In this document: positions 1-11,790 of the stretch, in pieces | Position numbering within the stretch: the first letter of the stretch is position 1 | Layout of the letters: each line of letters begins with the position of its first letter | Origin: Chaetoderma sp. LZ-2023a | Lineage: Eukaryota > Mollusca > Caudofoveata > Chaetodermatida > Chaetodermatidae | DNA length: 64,000 bases | Reading direction: 5' to 3' | NCBI GenBank assembly: GCA_034401795.1 | Contig: CM067370.1 | Coordinates: 107,841,387-107,905,386 of the forward strand | Program-made: the position numbers and the translations under genes | Notes under the pieces: generated by a model | The model's input: the letters and a program-made list of their open reading frames with translations, nothing else | Databases searched by the model: none | What the model was told of the DNA's origin: nothing

Positions 1-1754
1 GTAGTTGTCAGACATTTATCCTCAACTGAGATGGTAGTTGTTGTTGAAAATCTTTGAGGATCGCAAACTCCCATGGAAAAACCTTATGTCCATACTACTA
101 GACAGTTGTGCTGTTATGAGAGGAACTAAAAGTGGGGTCGAGTTGATCCGTGAGGAACTGGCAAATCATTTGCTAGACATTAATGGAGACTCATTGCACC
201 ATGTACACAACTCTGCTAAGCAATTCACAAACCAGTTTGACCAGTTTCTGGAGAAATTATTTATTGACGTTTTCAATGATACAAAGTGGTCAACTGACAT
301 TCGCGAGTACTTTAAAGAGATTTGTGAACTCATTGACATTGCATATAACAGGCCAGAGCGTTATGTTGCGACAAGGTGGCTCTCTGTTCATGAAGTAGCT
401 CACGACACTTCAAAAACTGGATGTGTTGACATTGTTATACTTCTCATTTATTGTGGCTAAAGACACTTACATGTATGTTAGCCATTGTGTTGAAATATAC
501 TGTCGCAGACATATCAGCGACCAAGCCAAACACAGGATTAAAATAATTCAGGGTGTCCTGAGAAAGAAAAACTTAACAGGTGATGGTGCATCTCGAAAAC
601 AAAGAATCATCCGAAGACTCTTCACTGAGCGTAAACGCACCCGTCTGTATTTGCATTTCTATTCTACTGTTTTGCCTCTTCTAAAGAAGTACTTGCTATT
701 ATTCCAGTCATCTGAACCTCAAATTCACAAAATCCATGATGAACAGGTAATGCTGTTGAAAGACTTCCTAGTCTGTTTTGTGAAGCCTGATGTAATTAAG
801 GCAGCTTACACAAGGCAGTTAATCAAGCTACACCTGGAGGAACATGTTTTAAATGCTTGTTTGAAACATGTTTCTTGGTTGCAGGGTCAATAAAATTGTA
901 GAGGACAGCCGTAAGGACTGTTCGATCATTTCTGATTTTGTGCAGCGAGCAAAGGCAGCTTACTTACATTTGTGCCCAGTATTTGCTTGTCAAGCTGCCC
1001 GTAGTCAACAAATTCTTGCAGGCAGTTTCAGCAATCGACCCACTTGCTCAAGGCCATGAGACTAGCCTCAAGTGTTTAAAAGAACTACCATTTCTAGTAA
1101 CAAATGTTCTCACTGACGAGGAGCTCGATCCCTATTTATTGGAAGTGCACAAGTTTCAGAAAGAACAACAATTATCTTCTGCCCATGATGTGGAAGGGAA
1201 GCCGGTTCACATTGACACTTGGTGGAATCAAGTTTTGCGCATGAACCACTATCCCATGCTGTGCAAGATGGTATTTGCTTGTGATTCTTGCTTTCACTGT
1301 CCCGTTGTCGAAAGCTCCTAGTATCATGGGCAACATTTTGGATTCATCGTCACATTGGGTGAATGCGACAACCTGCAGTGCAATTCAGACTGTGAAGTAT
1401 ACACTTTCAGCTTCTGGACAGTCAGCTGTGGAGTACTTCCGAAAGTCAGATTTTTTGCATGATTCCGTTGATACAAAGCTTGTAAGGATCATGTGTAAAT
1501 CTGGGAGTTTGTGTAAGAAGGAGCAAGCCTTGAGTAGGCAGGTAAAAGAACAACGCTCTAACAAGCTTCAGGTGGAACAAAATCAAAGGATCTCCAAAAG
1601 AAAAGCTAGGGAAATGACAGTAATTAGTGCAAAGAAGGCCAGGGAAGCACATGTTGCAGCTGTTTTAGCAAAGAGGCTGGATAAGCAAAGGATTAAAGGA
1701 TGCCTCCAAAAACTTGCTGAGAGGAGGAGAGGGAAAAGTCATATTTCAAAATAA
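1..1754 (+). pseudogene. hAT-superfamily transposase-like gene, decayed
   Basis: Four overlapping pieces in different frames (about 1-58, 38-415, 450-893, 938-1321, then 1320-1754) read as one protein. The N-terminal part has DSCAVMRGTKSG and DINGDSLHHVHN, which I recognise from DDE/RNase H-fold transposases of the hAT type found in fish and invertebrate genomes. The C-terminal part has PVVESS followed, after a shift, by IMGNILDSS and AIQTVKY, resembling the hAT dimerisation region, and ends in a Lys/Arg-rich tail. Frame changes near 50, 420-450, 890-940 and 1317 plus the loss of the N-terminal zinc finger (outside the window, if it existed) argue for a dead copy. At 1317 two bases seem to be missing. 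It could also be a multi-exon host gene derived from a transposase, but no GT-AG junctions explain the shifts. If the IMMP1L-like gene extends leftwards, this copy lies in one of its introns. Confidence 0.65.
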
Positions 1755-1893
1755 GTTTTTCCATGTCATTGACATAAGTTAGGCAGTATCATTGTGCCTT
1801 GTTATGTATTATTATCAATACTGTCAATACGCTTCAGAATTTTAATAGATTTAGATTTTTCTTCTGCTATAGTAGAGTGTAGACTACTGTGTG

Positions 1894-2209
1894 CTATAGA
1901 CTGCTGTGCCACTTTTGGATAATATCTATAGACTGCTATGCCACTTTTGGATAATATCTATAGACTGCTGTGTCACTTTTGGATAATATCTATAGACTGC
2001 TGTGCCACTTTTGGATAATATCTATAGACTGCTATGCCACTTTTGGATAATATCTATAGACTGCTGTGTCACTTGGATAATATCTCTAGACTGCTGTGCC
2101 ACTTTTGGATAATATCTATGGACTGCTGTGTCACTTTTGGATAATATCTACAGACTGCTGTCACTTTTGGATAATATCTATAGACTGCTGTGTCACTTTT
2201 GGATAATAT
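1894..2209. repeat. 32-bp minisatellite, 10 copies
   Basis: Ten head-to-tail copies of a 32-bp unit beginning ctatagactgctgtg and ending ggataatat start at 1894, 1926, 1958, 1990, 2022, 2054, 2084, 2116, 2148 and 2178. Two copies are 30 bp long, each through a 2-bp deletion. Variants alternate gtgcc/atgcc/gtgtc. The flanks on both sides share a related block ('gctatag..agagtgta.actactgtg' near 1866 and 2253), so the array grew inside a longer duplicated unit. Confidence 0.95.
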
Positions 2210-2506
2210 TCCTTCAGCAATTGTGCCATGCTAGACTGAGATTTTTCCTGCGCTATAGAAGAGTGTAAACTACTGTGCTACATATTAGCAGCCATACTAC
2301 TTGAATGAGACTGCATTATATCCAGCCATGATACTGTGCTAATCTTATTAAAGACTCCATCATATGATTTGCAACCAAATTCCCTGGAGAAAAGCTGTTT
2401 ACTTTGAAGATAAATATTTTTGCTAGAGTTTATCTTCTTGTAGTTATGTTGGAAGACAAATTGCTTCACTTTGTCAGGCTACAGAACATGTTCACAAACA
2501 TGGTGT

Positions 2507-2715
2507 TTAACCCTTACCCCTCTGATGTCAATATTTTATCTTTTACTATATCAATAGCAAAGAAACTGGTGTACATTTTTCAACAATTTTGATGGACGAT
2601 GTTGCTGTCTTCAACAACATCATCTTCCATCAAATTTGTTGAAAAATGTACACCAGTTCATCTTTTAATTTAATTTGAAATTTAAAAATTCTGTCATCAG
2701 TGTGGTACGGGTTAA
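2507..2715. mobile_element. TTAA-flanked MITE with palindromic centre, copy 1
   Basis: Starts ttaacccttaccc and ends ggtacgggttaa, giving TTAA at both ends and inverted termini opening with CCC. The centre is a near-perfect inverted repeat (ctggtgtacatttttcaac ... gttgaaaaatgtacaccag). A second copy of the same length is at 10272-10480. TTAA target sites with CCC ends fit a piggyBac-type MITE. No transposase of that family is in the window. Confidence 0.8.
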
Positions 2716-4312
2716 GATTTTAAAAGTTACTATTACAATGCCTTGATATTAGGTGATCCAGACCCAGTTTGATGAGTGTATTAAGTGTTTTCAACCAATC
2801 AAATTGTGTCTTTCTCACCGAATATCAAAGTATTATGACAGTAGCTTTAGGTACATAACATCTGGTCCATGCATGCTGATAGATCAACTCAACAACATGT
2901 TTTGAAAGAAATGTTAAAGAATTTCTAATTAACAAATTTGTAGTTAGTCTTTCTTCAAGTCCCTCTAACCTTTGTTATCTGAAATATTAGCTTACATGCA
3001 CCATGTCTAAGGACTTGAAAACATCTTAGATTACATTTCATAGCTCCCTTGAGTTGTGTGTTTGACAATATATATTTGGTGACCATTATAGAAAACTTCA
3101 GAACATTTTCTGAATCACACTAGAACCTTTTTTTTTAAGATTTCTTCAAATTTTCTCTTAAAATATTGTCAAAAATTTCTTGGAAATCTCTGGCTGAAAT
3201 GCCGGGAAATGGCTTAGATTGCATCTCAGAGCATCTAGGACCTCCGGCTTCAGGGGCCCTAGGCGGGCCCCAGACCCCCGGGCTGAGGTTCCTGTGATCC
3301 GTGGTTTTCAGACCCACTGACCAGTGCTTGTTTTCATGCCTGGTATTTCTAAACACCATTGTAGCTTTCATCATTGATATGCCCGTGTTGTTATATGTAT
3401 ATCTGGGTAGTTTGCACCTAGGCTGATTAATCGACTAATCGCGATTATTCTTGGATAATCGATCATGATCACTCAAAACATTAATCGTGCAAGCCCACCT
3501 ATATATTGATGATTTGATTGTCTTCCTGTAACAATAGTGCCATGTTTATAACCTTTTGCTAAGCCTTTCACTGACAAATCCCTGAAAAGATTTAATTATT
3601 TACGATATAAAACTTATTCTGTTGAATATTTTAAAATCAATTTGGCTGAATTAATTACAAAACATTCAAAAGTTTTCATTCATCGTTGCCTTGAAAATAA
3701 GATATGAGCAATTTATTGGTGAAAGGGTTAATGGATTGGGCTGTAACTGTAAGCTCGGTTACCGAGCCAGTCATTCCAATGGTATAATTTTCAAAAATAG
3801 TATGCTCTTGGCCTGTAAATTGACGTTCCTCGAGAGCACTGTAGAGGCTGGTTTGGGCCGGTTTCGTCATGAAAGGGTTAACCATTAAAATGGTAAATTA
3901 CATATTGTCAATGGAGGATCTGATCTGTCTTTCAAGTATTTAATGTCCTAATCAAATATGCCACGTGTTAGCTGACGTTATAGTCAAATTTTTGTATAGC
4001 TCCATCACAAAAATTGAAAAGTCTTTTATGAAGTGTATGTCTTTGATGAATTTACAATTCAATAACATCTTTAAAACTATTTTGCCTATCAAATTAGTTT
4101 CAAAATAGTCAACAGCTTACCTATATACTTGCATTGAAATTTAGATTCTGGAAATTCTGGTTTCACAGTTTCAAATTCATTCCAACACACATATAACGTG
4201 TGCAGAACTTAGATAGAAATGGGTGTCACTGTGGCATAGCTAGAAATGGATCCCTCGACTAATTAATTGCCACATAGATTTGTGATGAAAACGCTTATGT
4301 CTTGACTTGTAG
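2716..4312. other. Non-coding, MITE-rich stretch
   Basis: No gene is supported here. A GC-rich block at 3236-3300 and an ATTAATCG-like block at 3420-3495 look like fragments of unrelated repeats. Around 3557-3882 there are TTAA/CCCTTTCA-type ends (gtgaaagggttaa at 3721 and atgaaagggttaa at 3870) of the small TTAA elements common in this window. If the IMMP1L-like gene is spliced from upstream, this is intronic. Confidence 0.6.
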
Positions 4313-4423
4313 GTGCCTAAGGGTCATGTATGGTTAGAAGGTGATAATAAATCCAATTCTACAGACTCTCACAACTACGGACCAGTACCTTATGCCTTAC
4401 TCAGAAGTCGTGTTTTTCTAAAG
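4313..4423 (+). CDS. IMMP1L: IMMP1L-like mitochondrial inner membrane protease, penultimate coding exon
   Basis: This 37-codon exon lies between an AG acceptor (tgacttgtag, ending 4312) and a GTTAGA donor (4424). It reads [19 protein letters not shown], then [14 protein letters not shown]. That is the conserved G-D-N-x-x-N-S-x-D-S/YGP box of type I signal peptidases (family S26), and its closest match from memory is subunit 1 of the mitochondrial inner membrane peptidase, which cleaves sorting signals of intermembrane-space proteins. IMMP2 differs here (GDH, HSFDS). The intron after it is phase 0. The catalytic Ser and Lys lie on upstream exons that I could not find in the window, so they should be more than 4.3 kb upstream. 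Confidence 0.85.
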
Positions 4424-4487
4424 GTTAGACTATTTCATATCATTCTAATTAGATAGAACACTCATATTTATATTGTCAGACTATCCT

Positions 4488-4508
4488 ACCTCCCCCCCCC
4501 CCCCCCTC
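4488..4508. repeat. Poly-C/T tract
   Basis: Run of C with interrupting T inside the last IMMP1L intron. Confidence 0.9.
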
Positions 4509-4830
4509 CCTACATGTGATCAATAAATGATTTCATTAATTTTTAAGCAACATTTATATATCCTGCCTTGTATCACTATGTAGTTGTATAGGTAAGAACA
4601 CATTCAACCCTTCAGATGCGATACACAATTACACTAGTTTCAGTAGTTTGCTTGGATCCTGTTGCAGGCTACAGCAACAACATGTAGTCAAATTAGCTTC
4701 TGATTATTCAACAAATTTCTCGTAGGTTTGCATTAAAATTTAAATATTGAGATTTTCTTATTGTTATATTCAGTTTTAGACTTATTACTATATTCTACAT
4801 TATCTTCTTCTGTACATTCATTCTCTTCAG

Positions 4831-4881
4831 GTATGGCCACTTCACGACTCTGGACGACTAAAGGATCCCATGGATAGATGA
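4831..4881 (+). CDS. IMMP1L: IMMP1L-like, last coding exon
   Basis: Follows a strong acceptor (ttcattctcttcag, ending 4830), 407 bp after the previous exon, in the same phase. It reads VWPLHDSGRLKDPMDR and then TGA. The WPL motif after the last beta strand is the usual C-terminal segment of IMMP1 proteins. The C-terminus is about as short as in other invertebrate homologues that I recall. No clear AATAAA signal stands out close behind the stop. Confidence 0.8.
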   Translation, partial: VWPLHDSGRLKDPMDR

Positions 4882-5858
4882 CGTGTTTAACCTTTAGAAA
4901 AACATTTAGCATATATAGTTATTCTGATAATTGTATATAACAGACAACTGTATGCGTATGAATAGATAATCATGTGTATCATATGATAGGGCCCATGACA
5001 GCTGATGTTTTGTTGACCACTGTTTCGCTTAGTTATGTATGATACTGTAACCATTTTTAAAATGATGTATTTATCACCCCCGCCCTGATCTGATTTGCCT
5101 CCAATTTTAGCACAATAATTGACCTTACCATGAGAGATGATTTTCAGACTCTGGCCAAGATCCGGAAAAAAATCTGGATCCCATCTTAGTCATTAAAATT
5201 CTATTAGATTTTCCAGATTTTTGGATTGTGGTCAAAATAAAAGTGTACTGTGACAGATCAAAAAATGGGGAAAATCTAATAGACCTTTGACGACAAAGAT
5301 GAGAGGACGAGGGTTTGCAATTTCTCATTACTCTTATTTATGTTGTTATCATAGAATGTTGTAAAAGATTTGGTGAAACAAAATAGTGGTTTACCTTTTC
5401 TAGCTTAGCCACCGAATACAACAGATAGATTATGACCAGTGAAATTGTCTGTTGAATTGAAACTAATTTGACTAGAATCTGCGAAGTAACGGCTTCGCGC
5501 CATATTTGTTACAAAATAGTCAACGTCAGTATACTGGTATGCTTGTTCTGAATATGTGTTCGTGGTATTATAGCATTGAAATGATTAAATTGTGTTATGC
5601 ATATGGAATACTGTGTCATGACTGTTAACATGTAGTCTACTCATCACAAAATTCATGATATTGTTGTAGCAAATGTAAAAAAGCTTGTTGTTTGCGCTGT
5701 CACGTTGATCTATCGAGTAATTATGTATTTGAAAACCTGTTTTGCCATGAACTACAAATGTCCAAATTTCAAAACATGCTTGACATAATCTTGAGAGGTG
5801 CTGCTTAGAATTTTGAAATATCTGGTCTAGGTGCAATGGTATATACGTGCATGGAGTG
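4882..5858. other. Presumed 3' UTR and intergenic sequence
   Basis: AT-rich DNA after the IMMP1L stop. No ORF with family resemblance. Ordinary. Confidence 0.5.
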
Positions 5859-5890
5859 CTTGTTGTTGTTGTTGTTGTTGTTGTTGTTTT
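5859..5890. repeat. (TTG)n microsatellite
   Basis: About ten TTG units. Confidence 0.95.
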
Positions 5891-5904
5891 ACAACACTTT
5901 TGAA

Positions 5905-6345
5905 TAACTAATTCTACTGGAGAAATCTTCTCCAAATTTGGAGGAAAGTATCCCCAGGGGGTCGTGAGGAGATATGCCTATTTTGGGGTCTAAATGCAAG
6001 AGCAACAGCTTTTAGCAAGTTATCAAAATAGGCATTTTACGCATTCTTCAATAACTGGTTCTACTGGTGCAACCTTCTCCAATCTTGGGTGGAAGCTTTT
6101 CCCATGTGATCCTGAAAGTGTATGCCAATTTTGTGGCCAAAGGCAAGAGATTTCAGCAACATTGTTTTCAAAATAGACATATATTTGAAGCATTTTTCCA
6201 TAACTCTAATGGAGCAATCTTTTCTGAACTTGGGTTGATGTGTGTCACTGGGGTCCTGAAGACGTATGCCAATATTACGTTCAAAAACTAAAACGCAACC
6301 GATTTCAGCAACACTGTTTCCAAAATAGACACTTGACTTTATGGT
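5905..6345. repeat. Diverged tandem repeat, about 150-bp unit, 3 copies
   Basis: Three successive blocks share the order 'aactctactgg.gcaatcttctcc', 'cttgggtggaag', 'ctgaagacgtatgccaat', 'gatttcagcaacactgtttccaaaatagacat'. Copies start near 5907, 6050 and 6195. The short ORFs over it are by-products of the repeat. Confidence 0.8.
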
Positions 6346-7100
6346 GGCCCGACAGAAAAATATGTCAACGACGCGGGTATTGGATTAATTTGTCCTTGTT
6401 TTATATCAGCATCTATTGTTCATCCCCTTCTATCATTTTACGTCCATGACATTAGTAGCTTTTTGTGACACCATTCTCAAAATTAACATAATGTGTGCTG
6501 CTATTTAAGAGAAATAAGAGGGATCCATTTCTAGGTGTATCACACCCATTTCTAGCTAAGCTCCACCCACTTTGTGCACACATTTTATTCTATTTTAACA
6601 ATTTGATTCATGAATTCCCAGAATCCATGATTCAAGGTAACTATATAGGGAAACTGTTGAATATTTAGACCCTGCAAAAGGGGGTTTGGGAGGGGGTGAT
6701 TATATATTGTAATCGCTTTGTCCATGTGTGCGTGTGTCCATGCATGCGTGAGCATATATCTCTGCAAATGACCATGCCTGATTTTTTGTCTGGACCTTAT
6801 TTTTTCACATATAGGCACCAAACTTGATATATGGATGCATCATTGCCTAAAGGTCTCTCATGTATCAAAAGTATGTCAGCATGACCTACTTTTCATGGTT
6901 TAGTGAGCATCATAGATTATTCTTGCCTGGGATGCAGTTTCAAGAGTTTTTTATATACAGTAAACAAATTTGGTGTATGCCTGCATTGTAAGCTAATGTT
7001 ATGTCGCATATCAAAAGGTCACCATGAACTACTTTTCATGGTTCATTCACCATACAGACGATTGTATGTGTTAGTCCCCTATTTTTTGTCTGCACCATAT
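6346..7100. other. Non-coding, start of a second diverged repeat family
   Basis: No gene. From about 6770, blocks containing 'attttttgtctg.acc', 'accaaacttg.tatatggatgca' and 'gtatcaaaagtaggtcagcatgacctacttttcatgg' recur (near 6780, 6950, 7730 and 8060), so 6770-8340 is a loose array of 200-300-bp units interrupted by the next repeat. Confidence 0.6.
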
Positions 7101-7700
7101 TTCAAATTGGTTTCCGGATGATTACTCCGTTACCGTTTATCAGATCGCTTTGAAACTTCATAGAGTGGTTGGACTACATCTGGGGAAGAAACCTATCGAA
7201 ATTGACAATGATCTGCAATCCAAGATGGCCACCAGCCACTGGTGGCCATCTTCAAAATTGGTTTCCGGATGATAACTCTGTTACTGTTTATTGGATCGCT
7301 TTGAAACTTCATAGAGTGGTTGGACTAGGTCTGAGGAAGAAACCTATCGAAATTGACAATGATCTGAAATCCAAGGTGGCCGCCAGCCACGGGCTGCCAT
7401 CTTGAAAGTTGGTTTCTGAATGATATCTCTGTTAGCATTTATCGAATCACTTCCTAGGGTCATTGGAATATGTCTGCTGAAGAAACTTATTGAAATTTAT
7501 AATAATCTGAAGTCCAATATGGCCACCAGTCAGCGGCAGCCATTTTGAAAATTGGTTTCGGGGTGATACCTCCTTGACTGTTTAACGGTTTGCTTTGACA
7601 CTTCATAAGGATGACTGGTCTGATGGGTCTGAGGAAGAAATAAATATTTTCTGAAAGCTCTCATTCATTGGTTTGTCATCATGGCGGGGTACTATGCGCC
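7100..7700. repeat. 'gccatcttg' tandem repeat, about 150-bp unit, 4 copies
   Basis: Copies begin 'attggtttccggatgat' near 7104 and 7255, with diverged starts near 7400 and 7550, and each contains 'gctttgaaacttcatag', 'gaagaaacctatcgaaatt' and 'aagatggccaccagcca'. Short ORFs in this stretch are repeat artefacts. Confidence 0.85.
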
Positions 7701-8667
7701 ATTTGCTGAGCTCTTCTTTGTATACAGTGACCAAATTTGGTGTATCCATGCATTGTAGGCTACTGTTATGTCGCATACAAAAGTAGGTCACCATGTATTT
7801 GTCAGTCCCCGATTTTTTGTCCAGACCATATTTTCAAGAGTTGTTCACATATAGTGACCAAACCTGGTATATGTATTCATAACCTAATGGTGTGTCATGA
7901 ATCAAAAGTTAGTCAGCTGGGAGTTTTTCACATATATAGACATCAAACTCGGTCTATGGATGCCTAAGGGTGTGTCCTATATCAGAAGTAGGTAAGTGTG
8001 GCCTACTTTTCAAGGGCCACCAAATATCATCAAAAATTCTCTGGGCTGTAATTATAAACAGCTTTTTTATGTAATAACCGAACTTGGTGTATGGATGCAT
8101 TGTAGACTAATGGTTTGTTATGTATCAAAAGTAGGTCAGCATAATTTTTACAGTTCACTGAGCATCATAGAAAATTCTTGTCCAGGCTTCAGTATTAAGT
8201 CGCTAGAGTTTTTTGTATGCATTAACAAATCTTGGTTGATGGATCTCAAATTCAAGATTGATTACATGTGTTCAACAAAAAGCATGGCCCAGCCACGGAA
8301 GGCAGGTGTATCCTTTGTGATGTACTGCATCACTAAAACTCTACTTTGAAACTAATTTGACTCGGGACTGTTGCTGCCTATTGTTGGCTATGATCAGATT
8401 TAAAAAAAGCAGATCTGGATTAGATCGAATTCCAGATTTATCTCAAACTGCTGGTCCAAATTTTGCTCAAAATCAAGAAATGGTGTAATGATACACAAGA
8501 GTTCACAAATTTGGTTATAATAAAACAAATCCAATAATTCCAAAAGATTTTACAATGTGACTAAAACCAGAGGGTGATGTTTGCAATCTTTGATTGCTCT
8601 TGTTTTCAAATTTTTCTATACGTTTATGTGGTTTGTTTCTGTGTACACCAATGACCAGATCTGGGGT
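7701..8667. other. Non-coding repeat remnants
   Basis: Continuation of the 200-300-bp repeat blocks to about 8340, then plain AT-rich sequence with no gene. Confidence 0.55.
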
Positions 8668-8840
8668 CAAATGCAAATGCATTTGCATTTAAATGCATTT
8701 AAATACTTTTTTTCAAGTATTTGCATTTGAAGATTACAAATCACAAATATTTGCATTTGCATTTAAGTACTTTTGTTAAAGTATTTGAAATTCCAAATAG
8801 TTTTCAAATGCTTTTTCAAATAATTTTTATATAGTATATA
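8668..8840. repeat. AAATGCAAATGC-rich MITE-like element, copy 1
   Basis: Begins tggggtcaaatgcaaatgc and consists of alternating gcatttgcattt / aaatgcaaat blocks. The same element recurs at 17272-17484 with both ends (tggggatcaaatac ... gcatttgacccca), and a right-hand half lies at 19855-19998. The shared terminus TGGGGTCAAATGC and the self-complementary interior suggest a hAT-like MITE. Confidence 0.7.
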
Positions 8841-9888
8841 TGGACAGCAGAATCTTTCAAGCAAAGTAAATTAAAAATATTCCCGAACCTTATTTGATCA
8901 TAAAGAATTTGTACCTGCCTTGTGGTCTCGAAACCCCTTCGACCACTGAAATATCAGCTTCCCAAAGTCAATTTCCTATGTTAACTGGTGTACATTCTGG
9001 AAACAAAATTGATGTAAGCTGTTGGTATCTAATGTGATAGCAACAAATTTCAAACATTGTCAAATGTACACCAGCCATTCTTCTACTGACCCTGTGTCAA
9101 TTATATCTGACATTAATATATATGTCAGTTTGTGAAATCATAATCAAAACAAACAATATTAAATGTAATCTTTAAAATAAATAGTTACATTTTCTATAGT
9201 CCTTTTTCATATACAGAATTTGGGATGTAATGGGTTAAATTGTGCATATGAGATGTTAATTCCCACTAAGCATTAGAGCTATCTAGAATCAAACTAAACT
9301 GAAAACTTATCTTGAAGACAATTTGACTGGAAGCCAGTGCTGCCAGCAACAACTAGCATGCAAATTAGTTTCAAACTATTCTCCAGAATTTGTCCTACAT
9401 CATAAAGGCTTGTGTCAGGTTTATGTACAGAACTGTTTGTCTATAGGGTCAAATGATTGTATGAAGTAGTTGAGCGTATACAGGGTGTGATTATGAGTGA
9501 CAAGGTGTTTGCAGGAGAATGAATAGAAAACAGCAGGATGTTGTTGAAGCAATAAAAGTACACTCCAGGTGTGGGTGCATAGATTTAAAAAGCTCTTAAC
9601 TTTTCAATGATGCAACTAATTTTTCATGACATAAGCAAATATTCCGTTGAATTTTTGAAATTAATTTATAAGCTGCTGCTGCTGCCTAAGACAGCAAAAT
9701 ATTCCAGTCAAATTATGTTCCATCTATGAAAGGGCTAATGGAATAAATTTCTCAACAAGATGAATTTCTCATGAAGAATGTACATTTGACAACAATTGGA
9801 CTGTATTGGTTGCTGTGGGAGAAATTACTTTCTGTCAAATAATTTTCAAAATAACAGAATTTTATCTATGAGAAAATGTATAGTTTAT
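8841..9888. other. Non-coding with fragments of palindromic MITEs
   Basis: No gene. 8985-9085 contains another 'ctggtgtaca ... tgtacaccag' palindrome related to the TTAA elements. 9290-9380 and 9650-9720 contain the recurring 'aatttgactggaagc..tgctgcc' core described in the findings. Confidence 0.6.
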
Positions 9889-10067
9889 TTAACCCTTTCA
9901 CCGAGGAAACTGGCCTTTGACACAAATTGAATGTAACCGTACAGGAAAGCCGTTACATATTTTGAAATTATAATTTCAATGGAAGGCATTGCTGTCTTAG
10001 GCAGCAACACCTTCCAGACAAATTAATTTCAATTTAGCTAAAAAAAAGTTCTCATTAAAAGGGTTAA
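9889..10067. mobile_element. TTAA-flanked MITE, second subtype
   Basis: Begins ttaaccctttcaccg and ends ttaaaagggttaa, 179 bp, with a palindromic core (atttcaatggaaggcattgc ... gcagcaacaccttccag). Same TTAA/CCC end structure as the 209-bp elements but a different interior. Confidence 0.7.
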
Positions 10068-10271
10068 ACAAAATTTCATAGTGAAAGAAAATATAAAAGG
10101 TCAAGTATAGGTGGAATCATGTGAGTTTAGTCAGTGAGGGCAGGTGTGATTAGACGTGGCATGGATGTGTGTGGGAAAATGAATGGAATAGATGAATGGG
10201 TAAAGTAGGGAATATCATAGCAATAAAAGTGGATTTGTGGATTTAAACTATACAAATCAGTGTTTAACCAT

Positions 10272-10480
10272 TTAACCCTTACCACTCTGATGTCAAAATT
10301 ATATTTTTTATTGGTTCGACGGTGAAGAATCTGGTGTACATTTTCCCACAATTTTGGTGGAAGCTATTGCTGTCTATGGCAGCACCATCTTCCACCAAAT
10401 TTGTGGGAAAATGAACACCAGTGCATCTTTTAATTTAATTTGAAAATTGAAAATTTTGACACCAGAGTGGTAAGGGTTAA
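10272..10480. mobile_element. TTAA-flanked MITE with palindromic centre, copy 2
   Basis: 209 bp, ttaacccttaccactctg ... cagagtggtaagggttaa, with the same palindromic middle as 2507-2715. The termini here are a perfect inverted repeat over 18 bases including TTAA, so this copy is younger or better preserved than copy 1. Confidence 0.85.
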
Positions 10481-11690
10481 TGGAATAAATCAGTCAACAA
10501 TGTAGAATATTTATCATAAGGAATGTCTATTTATTCCTAACTAAAAAGATCTTAGCTCTCAGAATTTGTATAATTTATTTACACTGCATAGATATTTATT
10601 ACCAAAATTATTAAGTTGCTGTCAAATCAGCTTTATTGTATACCTGTTTATAATATCCAATACATCTGAACGTCTAACGCAGCAAACAATTCCAGTCAAA
10701 TTATTTTCAAAATTTTCAACAGCTTTCCTATCCTAGGAGATCACCTGCCTTAAAGGAAAGGGAAATAACAAATGATGTTTATTGGTAATCTCATACAATA
10801 ATATGAAAATAGGCGTTGCCTATAAGCGAACGCAGACACCATTTATTGCTTAAACAAATAGGACGGATTGGTATAGGGTCGAAATGTCCTAAACACGTAT
10901 GCCCATGTATAGTACATTTGAAGCTAATTTTTCATCACGCTTGGAGGGCATTCTTGTAAATCCAGTTCACGATATTCACAACAATGCGTCTGCCCATTGT
11001 CAGTGATATCCACCAGCATTGCATATTTTACCGGGGCCTACACCATTAAATAGCTGCGCAGGCCAATAACGTTATAAAATTTGTACCGACGTATCGCGGT
11101 GCTCCTCACTATTTGGGGAAATACAAACAAGTTCATAGTAACTATGACGTCATAATAAAATATCGTCTGCTAGAATTTTTAAATCGCGTCTATCCAAACA
11201 TAAGATACAAAAAATGGGAATTAATGCATGTCCGCAAGTAAATACATGAATGTACATTCCATCCGGGTGCGAATGGCATGGTAACCGGCCTTAAATGTCC
11301 TGCTATCAGCGCCATCAGCATACGACATTGACAACAACGACTTTTCACGGCCATCAGTGTAAACATAATACGAGACAGTCAATTAAACCTCATATTGCAT
11401 TAGCAGATGCACAAATAGGAATAAATACAGCTTTTACGTGGCCTGCTTCATACTATTTAATTGTTTTACATTCTGAAGTAAATGTACGCTATTTCGTGAT
11501 AACAGTGTCACAAATCTTGAACATTGAAAATGCGCAGTAGGTTGCCCCCTAAAACAACTAGGGGAACATACGCATAATGAAGAACCGTATCCCATAATGC
11601 AATGGGGGCCCATGAAGAAACCACAAAAGCTATATCATAAGCCGAAACCGGAACTAACAAAAAGCTCGCGACCGGAAACGAAGCTTTCTC
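10481..11690. other. Non-coding intergenic stretch
   Basis: No ORF with recognisable content and no exon I could defend. An ORF at 11295-11540 (81 aa) is low-complexity and resembles nothing. Confidence 0.5.
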
Positions 11691-11790
11691 AGTAAGCTGG
11701 TACCCGACTCCAATTGCTCATAATCACAATATCCTGAGCCAGAGAATCGTCGGCGAGGGTATGAGGAGTCGGGTACCAGCCTACTTTCTC
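11691..11790. repeat. Hairpin/MITE-like inverted repeat
   Basis: Arms of about 20 bp: aagctggtacccgactcc and ggagtcgggtaccagcct, separated by about 55 bp. The arms are followed on both sides by 'ctttctcag'-like sequence. Confidence 0.7.

Noticed and set aside
8668..8840. Octamer-like ATGCAAAT motifs as a regulatory array
   Set aside because: They are the building block of a MITE found three times, so transcription-factor binding is not needed to explain them.
10960..11060. Possible exon with 'cttggagggcattcttgtaa'
   Set aside because: No consistent frame with splice sites on either strand.
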